Below are positions 26,712-34,255 of a stretch of 35,446 nt of DNA, one piece after another (the first letter of the stretch is position 1; every line of letters begins with the position of its first letter). Both the position numbers and the translations under genes were made by a program. The notes under the pieces are model-generated. The model saw nothing but the letters and a program-made list of their open reading frames with translations. It ran no database searches and was not told the origin of the DNA. The DNA comes from Gemmatimonadota bacterium (GTDB lineage: Bacteria; Gemmatimonadota; Gemmatimonadetes; Gemmatimonadales; Gemmatimonadaceae): the NCBI GenBank assembly GCA_016871855.1, contig VHBQ01000030.1, positions 1 to 35,446 on the forward strand, written 5' to 3'.

Positions 26712-27580
26712 GTATCTTCATCAATAACGACACCAAGCTGGTGGTGCAGGGGATCACCGGGCGCGACGGCTCGTTCCACACCAAGCAGGCCATCGAGTAC
26801 GGCACGAAGGTCGTGGCCGGCGTCACGCCCGGAAAGGGCGGCCAGACGTTCGAGGGCCAGGTCCCCATCTTCAACACGGTGTACGACGCGGTCGCTGCGA
26901 CCGGCGCCAACACCAGCGTGATCTACGTGCCGCCGATGGGCGCCGCGGACGCGATCATGGAAGCCGTGGACGCTGGCGTGCAGACGGTGGTCTGCATCAC
27001 GGAGGGCGTACCCGTGCTCGACATGACGAAGGTCTACCCCTTCGTGAAGGAGCGCGGCGTGCGTTTGGTCGGCCCCAACTGCCCGGGCGTCATTTCGCCG
27101 GGGCAGGCCAAGGTCGGCATCATCCCGGGGCGCATCTGCATTCCCGGCCCTGTCGGCGTCGTGAGCCGCTCGGGGACGCTGACCTATGAAGTCGTCTACC
27201 AGCTCACCCGTGCCGGCATCGGCCAGACCACCTGCGTCGGCATCGGCGGCGACCCGATCAACGGCACGAACTTCATCGACTGCCTCGAGGCGTTTGAGAA
27301 GGACCCGGCCACCAAGGCCGTGGCGATGATGGGCGAAATCGGTGGCACGGATGAGCAGGAGGCCGCGAAGTTCGTGAAGGAACGCATGACCAAGCCGGTC
27401 GTGGGCTTCATCGCGGGCCAGACGGCGCCGCCGGGGCGTCGCATGGGGCACGCGGGCGCAATCATCTCCGGGTCGGCAGGCACGGCGGCGGAGAAGATCG
27501 AGGCGTTCAAGGCCGCGGGCATCGCCGTGGCCGTGCGCCCGATGGACTTCGTGGAGCACATCAAGGCGGGGCTGAAGTAA
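26708..27580 (+). CDS. sucD: Succinyl-CoA synthetase alpha subunit
   Basis: This 290-residue subunit carries the CoA-binding Rossmann domain ([20 protein letters not shown] near the N terminus) and the phosphorylated histidine H248 in [35 protein letters not shown] and [14 protein letters not shown] are further signatures. The GTG start overlaps the sucC stop, ensuring equal expression. Repeat copy 3 follows 12 nt after the stop. Confidence 0.97.
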   Translation: MSIFINNDTKLVVQGITGRDGSFHTKQAIEYGTKVVAGVTPGKGGQTFEGQVPIFNTVYDAVAATGANTSVIYVPPMGAADAIMEAVDAGVQTVVCITEGVPVLDMTKVYPFVKERGVRLVGPNCPGVISPGQAKVGIIPGRICIPGPVGVVSRSGTLTYEVVYQLTRAGIGQTTCVGIGGDPINGTNFIDCLEAFEKDPATKAVAMMGEIGGTDEQEAAKFVKERMTKPVVGFIAGQTAPPGRRMGHAGAIISGSAGTAAEKIEAFKAAGIAVAVRPMDFVEHIKAGLK

Positions 27581-27592
27581 GGCCTCCGGCCA

Positions 27593-27710
27593 ACGCGAAG
27601 GGCGAAGGACGCGAAGGGGCGCGAAGGGGTGGTGTCATACCCCCCTTCGTTGCCCTTCGCGCCCTTCTATCTTTGTGGTGGCAGATCCCTCAACTGAACC
27701 CCAAAATTCA
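27593..27710 (+). repeat. Intergenic palindromic repeat, copy 3 (short form)
   Basis: The left arm (27594-27630) has CGAAGGGCGAAGGACGCGAAGG-type units and the right arm (27641-27678) the complementary CCTTCG units. The tail runs to AACCCCAAAATTC. Compared with copies 1 and 2 it lacks the large central stem and about 30 nt of tail. It fills the sucD-ndk gap. Confidence 0.75.
27679..27707 (+). promoter_or_regulatory. Candidate ndk promoter at the end of repeat copy 3
   Basis: TGGCAG (27679-27684) and CAAAAT (27702-27707) are 17 nt apart, as in the other two copies. The predicted start (about 27713-27715) falls almost on the ndk ATG at 27717, so the mRNA would be nearly leaderless. ndk has no Shine-Dalgarno, which agrees. 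Confidence 0.4.
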
Positions 27711-27716
27711 TAGACC

Positions 27717-28136
27717 ATGGCCGGCAATCGCACCCTCGCAATCATCAAGCCCGACGCCTTCGGCGCGGGGAAGGCAGGCAAGATCATCGCGCACCTCGAA
27801 GCCCAGGGCTTCCGGGTGGTCTGCGCCCGCGTCATCCACATGGCGAAGGCCGAAGCCGGCGAGTTCTACGCGGTGCATCGGGGCCGCCCGTTCTACGGCG
27901 AACTCGTGGAGTTCATGAGTTCCGGGCCTTGCATGCCAATGGTGCTTGAGAAGGCGGACGCGGTGGCCGCCTATCGTGCCGCCATCGGCGCGACCGACCC
28001 GGCCGAGGCCGCGGACGGCACCGTGCGCAAGCTGTACGCCGAGTCGAAGGGACGAAACGCCGTCCATGGCTCCGACTCCGATGAGAACGCGAGAATCGAG
28101 GGGATGTTCTTCTTCGGATCGGCCGCCCTGGTCTAG
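27717..28136 (+). CDS. ndk: Nucleoside diphosphate kinase
   Basis: This 139-residue protein transfers the gamma-phosphate between nucleoside triphosphates and diphosphates through H117 in [12 protein letters not shown]. The N terminus [20 protein letters not shown] and [13 protein letters not shown] are family motifs, and the length is normal. There is no Shine-Dalgarno before the ATG. Its position after sucCD makes sense because Ndk redistributes the NTP made by succinyl-CoA synthetase. Confidence 0.97.
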   Translation: MAGNRTLAIIKPDAFGAGKAGKIIAHLEAQGFRVVCARVIHMAKAEAGEFYAVHRGRPFYGELVEFMSSGPCMPMVLEKADAVAAYRAAIGATDPAEAADGTVRKLYAESKGRNAVHGSDSDENARIEGMFFFGSAALV

Positions 28137-28139
28137 CGG

Positions 28140-28159
28140 GCGCCCGGCTGATTGGGCGC
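28140..28159 (+). terminator. Hairpin after ndk
   Basis: GCGCCC (28140-28145) pairs with GGGCGC (28154-28159) over an 8-nt loop, starting 4 nt after the ndk stop. It is short and has no T-tract, but it sits right before an independent promoter. Confidence 0.4.
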
Positions 28160-28198
28160 TGCGGGTCGAATTCGCCTAAGTCTCAGCGAATCCAGAAC

Positions 28199-28227
28199 TT
28201 GACCCATCGCCGTTCGGCGAGTAAAAT
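28199..28227 (+). promoter_or_regulatory. Promoter of the yceD-rpmF-plsX-fab cluster
   Basis: TTGACC (28199-28204) and TAAAAT (28222-28227) are exactly 17 nt apart, each matching the sigma-70 consensus at five of six positions. The spacer contains a perfect inverted repeat CGCCGTTCGGCG (28208-28219). The predicted start (about 28233-28236) lies at or after the first ATG, pointing to a leaderless message beginning at ATG 28236. Confidence 0.65.
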
Positions 28228-28235
28228 ACATGGCT

Positions 28236-28754
28236 ATGCTGTCACTTGACATCCGTTCGCTGGAGCACGGCGCGGCCACGGTCAATGCCGTGCTGACGCC
28301 CGACGACGGCGTGTGGATGGAGGAGGACAGCCCCCGTCCGGCGGGCGAGGGAATCCGGGTCTCCGGACGCCTCTCGACCGCTGGCACGGGACGGTACTAC
28401 TTCAGCGGCCACCTCGATGGGGCGGCGCAGCAGGAGTGCCGGCGGTGCCTGACCCCCGTCGAAACGAAGGTGCACGCCGAAGTTCACGTGCTCTTCACGA
28501 CGCCGGGAGGGGAGGACGACGACGACCCGGATGTCTTCCCGGTGGGAGGCGCCCAAGGCGACGTGATTGACCTGCGTCCCGCGGTGCGGGAGCAGTGGCT
28601 GCTGGAGGTGCCGCCGTTCGCGGAGTGCCGCCCGGATTGCCGGGGGTTCTGCCCGAAGTGCGGTGCCGACTTAAATGCCGGGGCGTGCGGATGCGCCGCG
28701 GAACTCGATCCCCGTTGGGATGCGCTGCGGACGCTCCGCGGCCAGCCCGAATGA
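28236..28754 (+). CDS. yceD: DUF177/YceD family protein (23S rRNA accumulation protein)
   Basis: This 172-residue protein belongs to the YceD family, which is nearly always next to rpmF and is linked to 23S rRNA/large-subunit assembly. Seen here (numbered from ATG 28230): C70-R-R-C73, then C133, C137, C141, C144 and C153, C155 (ECRPDCRGFCPKCG ... CGC), a zinc-binding pattern typical of the non-proteobacterial form. An acidic stretch (EDDDDPD) lies between. ATG 28236 is preferred over ATG 28230 because the -10 hexamer ends at 28227; neither has a Shine-Dalgarno. rpmF follows after 23 nt. Confidence 0.85.
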   Translation: MLSLDIRSLEHGAATVNAVLTPDDGVWMEEDSPRPAGEGIRVSGRLSTAGTGRYYFSGHLDGAAQQECRRCLTPVETKVHAEVHVLFTTPGGEDDDDPDVFPVGGAQGDVIDLRPAVREQWLLEVPPFAECRPDCRGFCPKCGADLNAGACGCAAELDPRWDALRTLRGQPE

Positions 28755-28777
28755 CCAGACCCTGACACGAGACGACG

Positions 28778-28960
28778 ATGGCCGTCCCGAAGAGAAAAAC
28801 CTCGAAGCGCAAGAAGCGGGCGCGCAACACCCACAAGAAGGCGCCGAAGATCACCATTCAGGCCTGCCCGAAGTGCGGCGCGCAGAAGCAGCCCCATAAG
28901 GTCTGCCCGGAGTGCGGGTTCTACGGCGGGGAGCAGCGGGTCACCAAGAAGGACAGCTGA
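28778..28960 (+). CDS. rpmF: Large ribosomal subunit protein bL32
   Basis: This 60-residue basic protein has the classic N terminus MAVPKRKTSKRKKRARNTHK and a zinc ribbon C30-x2-C33 ... C43-x2-C46 (the C+ form of bL32). It is a component of the 50S subunit. GAGACGACG lies before the ATG. The yceD-rpmF-plsX order is widely conserved in bacteria and couples ribosome and lipid synthesis. Confidence 0.98.
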   Translation: MAVPKRKTSKRKKRARNTHKKAPKITIQACPKCGAQKQPHKVCPECGFYGGEQRVTKKDS

Positions 28961-28962
28961 CG

Positions 28963-29991
28963 TTGACGCGCATCGCGTTGGACGCCATGGGCGGCGACCA
29001 CGCCCCCGCGGCGACAATCGCCGGCGCGCTGCTCGCTCTCCAGGAACTCCCCGCCGGGCACGTCATTCAGCTGGTCGGCAGACCTGAGGTGATTCGCGCG
29101 GAGCTCGACGCGCAGACGGCGAATGCCACTGCCGTGGCGAGCGACGTAGGCTCGCGGGTCGAGATCGTGGAGGCCGGCGAGGTCATCGAGATGTCCGACA
29201 AGCCGTCGGTGGCGATCCGCGGCAAGCCGAACAGCTCCATGGCCATCGGCCTTCGCCTGCAGGCCGAGGGCAAATCCGACGCGTTTGTGAGCGCGGGAAA
29301 CACGGGGGCGCAGATGGCGGCCTCGGCGTTCATCCTTCGCCTGCATGCGGGGCTGAACCGTCCGGCCATCGCGACGCTCTTTCCGACGGCGCGCGTGCCG
29401 GTCGTCGTGCTCGACAGCGGCGCGAACGTCGACTGCAGCGCTGACGAACTCGCGCAGTTCGCGCGGCTCGGCGCGGTCTACGCTGAGGACATCCTCGGCC
29501 GCTCCAATCCCGCCGTGGCACTGCTCTCCATCGGCGAGGAGCCGGAGAAGGGCAACGCCACGGTGAAGGATGCGCATCAGGCGCTGGCCACGGCCCCGGG
29601 CATCAACTTCATCGGCAACGTCGAAGGACGGGACATCCCGATGGGCACCTGCGACCGCGGCCCAGTGGACGTCGTCGTCTGCGACGGGTTCGTCGGCAAC
29701 GTGCTGCTCAAGTTCTACGAGGCGGTGCCGAAACTCATCATAGGCCTCTTGGCCCGCGCGGGCATTCCCCGCGAGAAGCTGGCTGGCGCGTTTGAGGGAC
29801 TCGACTACGCGGCGCACGGCGGCGCCCCCCTGCTCGGAGTGAAGGGGGTGTCCATTATCTGCCACGGCAAGTCGTCGCCTGAGGCCATCAAGAATGGCAT
29901 CTGGGTTGGATTGCGCGCCGCCGAGTCGCGCATGAGCGACCATATCGGCCAGCGTCTGGCCACCCACTCCGACGAAGGACCCCGCGCATGA
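28963..29991 (+). CDS. plsX: Phosphate acyltransferase PlsX
   Basis: This 342-residue protein converts acyl-ACP to acyl-phosphate for phospholipid synthesis. The N terminus TRIALDAMGGDHAP is diagnostic, and FVSAGNTGAQMA and CDGFVGNVLLKFYEA are later motifs. The start is read as TTG at 28963 (AAGGA 9 nt upstream, 2 nt after the rpmF stop). An upstream GTG at 28912 would add 17 residues overlapping rpmF with no family support. The stop overlaps fabH by ATGA. Confidence 0.95.
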   Translation: MTRIALDAMGGDHAPAATIAGALLALQELPAGHVIQLVGRPEVIRAELDAQTANATAVASDVGSRVEIVEAGEVIEMSDKPSVAIRGKPNSSMAIGLRLQAEGKSDAFVSAGNTGAQMAASAFILRLHAGLNRPAIATLFPTARVPVVVLDSGANVDCSADELAQFARLGAVYAEDILGRSNPAVALLSIGEEPEKGNATVKDAHQALATAPGINFIGNVEGRDIPMGTCDRGPVDVVVCDGFVGNVLLKFYEAVPKLIIGLLARAGIPREKLAGAFEGLDYAAHGGAPLLGVKGVSIICHGKSSPEAIKNGIWVGLRAAESRMSDHIGQRLATHSDEGPRA

Positions 29992-30977
29992 AACGTCCCA
30001 CGGCGATGATCGCGGGCACGGGCCACGCCGTGCCGAAGCGCGTGCTCACCAACCACGACTTCGCCGGCCTCGGCATCGAGACCAGCGACGAGTGGATCGT
30101 GGAGCGCACGGGCATCCGGCAGCGCTTCATTGCCGGCGAGGGCGAGTCGCTGACGTCGCTCTCGGCGGACGCGGCGCGGCAGGCCATGAAGGCGGCGGGC
30201 GTCACCGCCCCGGAGCTGGATTTCATCGTGCTGGGGACCGCGTCGCCAGACCGCCTGCTCCCCGCCACGGCGGTGGAAGTACAGGCGGCGATCGGCGCCA
30301 CGCGCGCCGCGGCCCTCGACATCTGCGCGGCGTGCAGCGGCTGGGTGTATGGCATGCAAGTGGCCGAGGGGCTGATGGCGACGAGCGGGGCGGAAACGGT
30401 CCTGGTGATCGGCGCCGAGACGCTGTCGCGCATCGTGAACTGGAAGGACCGCAATACGTGCGTGCTCTTCGGCGACGGCGCCGGCGCCACCATCGTGAAG
30501 CGTTCGACGAAGGGGCGCGGCATCCTCTCCGTGTTCTCGCGCAGCGACGGCACGCTGGCCGACCTCCTGCACCGACCGGCGGGCGGCGCCCTGCGCCCGG
30601 TCACGCCAGAGGTGCTGGCCGAGGGGAGCAACTGCATCACGATGGCCGGCCGCGAGGTCTTCAAGAACGCGGTCCGGTCGATGGCCGAGGCGTGCGACCG
30701 GGCGCTGGACGGGGCTAAGCTATCGGCCACCGACATCGACCTGCTGATCCCGCACCAGGCGAACATCCGCATCATCGAGGCGACCGCCAAGCACGCCAAC
30801 ATGCCACTGGAGAAGGTCTACGTGAACGTGGACCGCTTCGGCAACACGTCGGCGGCGTCGATTCCGATCGCCCTCGACGAGGCGCTCCGCTCGGGTCGCA
30901 TCAAGGAAGGGATGACGGTGATGTTCGTCGCGTTCGGCGCGGGCTTCACGTGGGGCAGTCTGGTCGTCCGGTTCTAA
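29988..30977 (+). CDS. fabH: 3-oxoacyl-ACP synthase III (FabH)
   Basis: This 329-residue condensing enzyme starts fatty acid chains from acyl-CoA and malonyl-ACP. The Cys-His-Asn triad is C116 (DICAACSGW), H256 (LIPHQANIRI) and N286 (RFGNTSAASIP). TSDEWIVERTGIRQR near the N terminus is the CoA-site tryptophan region of FabH. It is coupled to plsX by ATGA; fabD follows after 14 nt. The primer preference (acetyl or branched) cannot be read from sequence. Confidence 0.97.
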   Translation: MKRPTAMIAGTGHAVPKRVLTNHDFAGLGIETSDEWIVERTGIRQRFIAGEGESLTSLSADAARQAMKAAGVTAPELDFIVLGTASPDRLLPATAVEVQAAIGATRAAALDICAACSGWVYGMQVAEGLMATSGAETVLVIGAETLSRIVNWKDRNTCVLFGDGAGATIVKRSTKGRGILSVFSRSDGTLADLLHRPAGGALRPVTPEVLAEGSNCITMAGREVFKNAVRSMAEACDRALDGAKLSATDIDLLIPHQANIRIIEATAKHANMPLEKVYVNVDRFGNTSAASIPIALDEALRSGRIKEGMTVMFVAFGAGFTWGSLVVRF

Positions 30978-30991
30978 CGGCAGCGGCACGC

Positions 30992-31924
30992 ATGCAACTC
31001 CTCCTCCTGTTTCCCGGACAGGGCTCACAGAAGCCCGGCATGGGCAAGGATCTCGCCGAGCGGTTTCCCGCGGCGCGCGAGGTGTTTGCCGCCGCAGACG
31101 ACGCGCTCGGCGCGCCGCTCTCTTCGCTGTGCTTTGAAGGACCGGCGGACGAGCTGACGCGCACGCACAACGCCCAACCGGCGCTGCTCGCGCACGGCGC
31201 CGCCGTCTGGGCCGTGGTGCGCTCGGCGGCGGCGTCCCGCGTCGCGGCCGCCGCTGGGCACTCGCTCGGCGAGTTCTCGGCGTACCACGCGGCGGGCGCG
31301 CTGCCGTTGGCTGATGCCGTGCGCCTCGTGCGCCGGCGCGGCGAGCTCATGTACGAGACCGGCGTGCAGCGTCCTGGGGCGATGGCTGCCATCCTTGGGG
31401 AACTCCAGCGCCCGATCGACGAGATCTGCGCGGAGGCGAGCAGCGTGGGCACGGTAGTGCCCGCCAACTACAACGCCGCGGAGCAGGTGGTGATCTCCGG
31501 CGAGGTGGCCGGCGTCGAGCGCGGGATGGAACTCGCGAAGGCGGCTGGCGCCAAGCGCGCGGTGCGCCTGCAGGTGAGCGGGGCGTTCCACTCGCCGCTG
31601 ATGGAACCGGCCCAGCCCGGACTCGCCGAGGCCCTCGGCGTCGCCGCCTGGTCGGCGCCGGCCTGGCCTGTCTTCTCAAACGTCACCGCCGGCGCTGTCA
31701 CCGACGCCCGCGCAGGCAGCGACCTGCTGCTGCGTCAGCTGACCTCTCCAGTACGCTGGGTCGCCGTCATTCACGCGATGGCCGCGGCGTACCCCGATGG
31801 CACGTTTGTCGAGATGGGTCCCGGCAACGTCCTGACCGGACTGCTCAAGCGACTGGCTCCGAACCACGCCGCGAAGACCTGCGGCACGGTGCCGGAGGTG
31901 GAAGCCCTGCTCGCCGCGCTGTAG
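30992..31924 (+). CDS. fabD: Malonyl-CoA:ACP transacylase
   Basis: This 310-residue enzyme loads malonyl onto ACP. FPGQGSQKPGMG is at the N terminus, nucleophile S91 is in GHSLGEF, R116 binds the malonyl carboxylate and H200 is in GAFHSPLM. EMGPGNVLTGLLKR near the C terminus is typical. ATG 30992 is chosen from the family N terminus; the frame is open further upstream into fabH without support. A 46-nt gap with CCGTC repeats follows. Confidence 0.97.
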   Translation: MQLLLLFPGQGSQKPGMGKDLAERFPAAREVFAAADDALGAPLSSLCFEGPADELTRTHNAQPALLAHGAAVWAVVRSAAASRVAAAAGHSLGEFSAYHAAGALPLADAVRLVRRRGELMYETGVQRPGAMAAILGELQRPIDEICAEASSVGTVVPANYNAAEQVVISGEVAGVERGMELAKAAGAKRAVRLQVSGAFHSPLMEPAQPGLAEALGVAAWSAPAWPVFSNVTAGAVTDARAGSDLLLRQLTSPVRWVAVIHAMAAAYPDGTFVEMGPGNVLTGLLKRLAPNHAAKTCGTVPEVEALLAAL

Positions 31925-31940
31925 CGTCGTAGCCCTCGAA

Positions 31941-31960
31941 CGTTCACCGTCCACCGTCAC
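31941..31960 (+). repeat. CCGTCCA heptamer repeat before fabG
   Basis: CGTTCA, CCGTCCA, CCGTCAC form two to three degenerate copies of the same 7-nt unit seen before nuoF (10707-10733). It again ends shortly before an ATG that lacks a Shine-Dalgarno. Confidence 0.6.
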
Positions 31961-31970
31961 CCCCCAAACG

Positions 31971-32702
31971 ATGATCGCTCTCACCGGAAAGACCGCCCTC
32001 GTGACCGGCGCCGCGCGCGGCATCGGCCGTTCGATCGCCGAGACCCTCGTGGCGTGCGGCGCCCGGGTGGCCATCGCCGATCTCGATCTTGCCGCGGCGG
32101 AGAAGACCGCCGAGGAGATCGGAGAAGCCCGTGGCTTCGCGTGCGATGTCTCCGACCCAGCCGCCGTGACCATGCTGGTCCAGGCGGTAGAGGACGCATT
32201 CGGATCGCTGGACATCCTGGTCAACAACGCGGGGATCACCAAGGACAACCTGATGGCTCGCATGAAGGACGAGGACTGGGATGCGGTCATGAACGTCAAC
32301 CTGCGGTCGGCTTTCGTGGCCACGCGCGCCGCCCAGCGCGGCATGATGAAGCGCCGCTGGGGGCGCATCATCAACATCTCCAGCGTGGTCGGGATCATGG
32401 GCAACAAAGGGCAGGCCAACTACTCGGCGTCCAAGGCCGGGCTGATCGGGTTGACCAAGTCGTCGGCCAAGGAGCTGGCCTCGCGCAACATCCTCGTCAA
32501 CGCCATCGCCCCGGGCTTCATCCAGACGGCGATGACGGACAAGCTGCCCGAGGAGGCCCGCGCGGCGCTCACGGCAGCCATCCCAATGGGGCGCCTTGGC
32601 GAGCCCCGGGACATCGCTAATGCCGTGGCCTTCCTGGCCTCGGACCTGGCCTCCTACATCACCGGGCAGGTCCTGGTGGTGGACGGCGGGATGGTGATGT
32701 AA
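31971..32702 (+). CDS. fabG: 3-oxoacyl-ACP reductase FabG
   Basis: This 243-residue short-chain dehydrogenase reduces 3-oxoacyl-ACP with NADPH. The cofactor motif TGAARGIG is at 12-19, NNAG at 85-88, and the catalytic set is S138, Y151 and K155 (YSASKAG). The C terminus YITGQVLVVDGGMVM is typical of FabG. The neighbours fabD and acpP support the fatty acid role over other SDRs. No Shine-Dalgarno is seen; CCGTC repeats precede it. Confidence 0.96.
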   Translation: MIALTGKTALVTGAARGIGRSIAETLVACGARVAIADLDLAAAEKTAEEIGEARGFACDVSDPAAVTMLVQAVEDAFGSLDILVNNAGITKDNLMARMKDEDWDAVMNVNLRSAFVATRAAQRGMMKRRWGRIINISSVVGIMGNKGQANYSASKAGLIGLTKSSAKELASRNILVNAIAPGFIQTAMTDKLPEEARAALTAAIPMGRLGEPRDIANAVAFLASDLASYITGQVLVVDGGMVM

Positions 32703-32720
32703 AGGAACGCGACATCCACT

Positions 32721-32726
32721 ATATTA
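32721..32726 (+). promoter_or_regulatory. Possible -10 element of an acpP promoter
   Basis: TATATT lies in the locally AT-rich 64-nt gap between fabG and acpP, with no clear -35. An internal promoter would fit the high demand for ACP. The predicted leader is about 34 nt and includes GAGAGGA (32754-32760) as Shine-Dalgarno. Confidence 0.4.
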
Positions 32727-32766
32727 AGTCTTCCCTCCCACTCCAAACGTTCGAGAGGATCGCGGT

Positions 32767-33003
32767 ATGGCCGACCATGGCGACAAGGTGAAGGACATCA
32801 TCGAGAAGGAACTGGGTGTCGAGCGCGAGAAGCTGACCAACGAAGCGAGCTTCATCGAGGACCTGGGTGCCGACAGTCTCGACATCGTCGAGCTGGTGAT
32901 GGAGTTTGAGAAGGAGTTCAACATCGACATCCCCGATGAGGAAGCCGAGAAGCTGCGCACGGTGGGCGACGCGATCGCGTACCTGAACCAGAAGATCGGC
33001 TGA
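32767..33003 (+). CDS. acpP: Acyl carrier protein
   Basis: This 78-residue acidic protein carries growing acyl chains on phosphopantetheine attached to S37 in [16 protein letters not shown]. The length and four-helix pattern are standard. GAGAGGA lies 6 nt before the ATG, one of the best Shine-Dalgarno sites in the window. fabF begins 4 nt after the stop. Confidence 0.98.
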   Translation: MADHGDKVKDIIEKELGVEREKLTNEASFIEDLGADSLDIVELVMEFEKEFNIDIPDEEAEKLRTVGDAIAYLNQKIG

Positions 33004-33007
33004 CCTG

Positions 33008-34252
33008 ATGCGACGCCGGGTAGTGGTCACGGGTCTTGGATGCGTGACCCCCGTTGGCAACGACGTGGGGAGTGCGTGGCAGGCGCTGCTGGAGGGGCGG
33101 TCGGGCGGCGCGGCGATCACGCGGTTCGACGCCTCGAACCACAAGGTGCGCTTCGCCTGCGAGGTGAAGGGCTTCGACCCGGCGCTCTACATGGATCGCA
33201 AGGAAGCCAAGCGGGCCGACCTGTACACGCAGTACGCGGTGGCGGCCGCCAGCCAGGCGATGGCCGATGCCGGGCTGGCCGACGGCCGCGGGTACAACCC
33301 GTTGCGCACGGGCGTGGTGATCGCGAGCGGGATCGGCGGGATTTCGACGTTCGAGGAGCAGCACAAGGTGCTGGTGAACTCCGGCCCCGGCCGCGTCTCG
33401 GCCTTCTTCATCCCGATGTTCATCTCCGACATCGCGTCGGGCGTGGTGTCCATGCGTTTCGGCGCGAAGGGACCGAATTTCACGACGGTGTCGGCGTGCG
33501 CCTCGTCGGGGCACGGGATCGGCATCTCGTTTCGCTCGATCCAGTACGGGGACGCGGACGTCATGATCACCGGCGGGTCCGAGGCGTCGGTGACCGCCAT
33601 GGCGATGGCGGGCTTCGCGAACATGCAGGCCCTCTCGACGCGGAACGACGACCCGGCGCGCGCCTCGCGTCCGTTCGACGCGACGCGCGACGGCTTCGTG
33701 CTCGGCGAGGGGTCGGGCGTCGTGATCCTCGAGGAACTCGAACACGCGCTGGCGCGCGGCGCACGCATCTACGGCGAGGTGGCCGGCTTTGGGATGACCG
33801 GCGACGCGTATCACCTGACCGGGCAGCCCGAGGATCACGAGGGCCTGCAGCGGGCCATGCGCTGCGCGCTCGAGGATGGCGGCATCTCCCCGGCGGAAGT
33901 GCACTATGTCAATGCGCACGGCACGTCGACGCCGATGAACGACCCGAACGAGATCCGGGCGATCAAGGCGGTGCTTGGCGCGCACGCCGCGGGCGTGAAC
34001 GTCAGCTCCACCAAGTCGTCCACCGGGCACATGCTGGGGGCGGCCGGCGCGGTGGAAACGATCTTCACGACGCTCGCGATCCACCACGGCATCGTGCCGG
34101 CGACCATCAACCTGCAGTCGCCCGATCCGGAGTGCGACCTCGACTGCACGGCGAATACGCCGGTGCATCGCCCGGTGGCCGCGGCGCTGAACAACTCGTC
34201 CGGATTCGGCGGGCACAACACCTCGCTCGCGCTCGTCCGGTATCGAGACTGA
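33008..34252 (+). CDS. fabF: 3-oxoacyl-ACP synthase II (FabF)
   Basis: This 414-residue elongating condensing enzyme has catalytic C164 (VSACASSGHG), H304 (VNAHGTSTPMND) and H341 (KSSTGHMLGAAGAVE). The C-terminal NNSSGFGGHNTSLAL is diagnostic. It is the last gene of the fab block and precedes mqnE by 3 nt, so quinone and fatty acid genes are probably on one transcript here. Confidence 0.97.
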   Translation: MRRRVVVTGLGCVTPVGNDVGSAWQALLEGRSGGAAITRFDASNHKVRFACEVKGFDPALYMDRKEAKRADLYTQYAVAAASQAMADAGLADGRGYNPLRTGVVIASGIGGISTFEEQHKVLVNSGPGRVSAFFIPMFISDIASGVVSMRFGAKGPNFTTVSACASSGHGIGISFRSIQYGDADVMITGGSEASVTAMAMAGFANMQALSTRNDDPARASRPFDATRDGFVLGEGSGVVILEELEHALARGARIYGEVAGFGMTGDAYHLTGQPEDHEGLQRAMRCALEDGGISPAEVHYVNAHGTSTPMNDPNEIRAIKAVLGAHAAGVNVSSTKSSTGHMLGAAGAVETIFTTLAIHHGIVPATINLQSPDPECDLDCTANTPVHRPVAAALNNSSGFGGHNTSLALVRYRD

Positions 34253-34255
34253 GCG

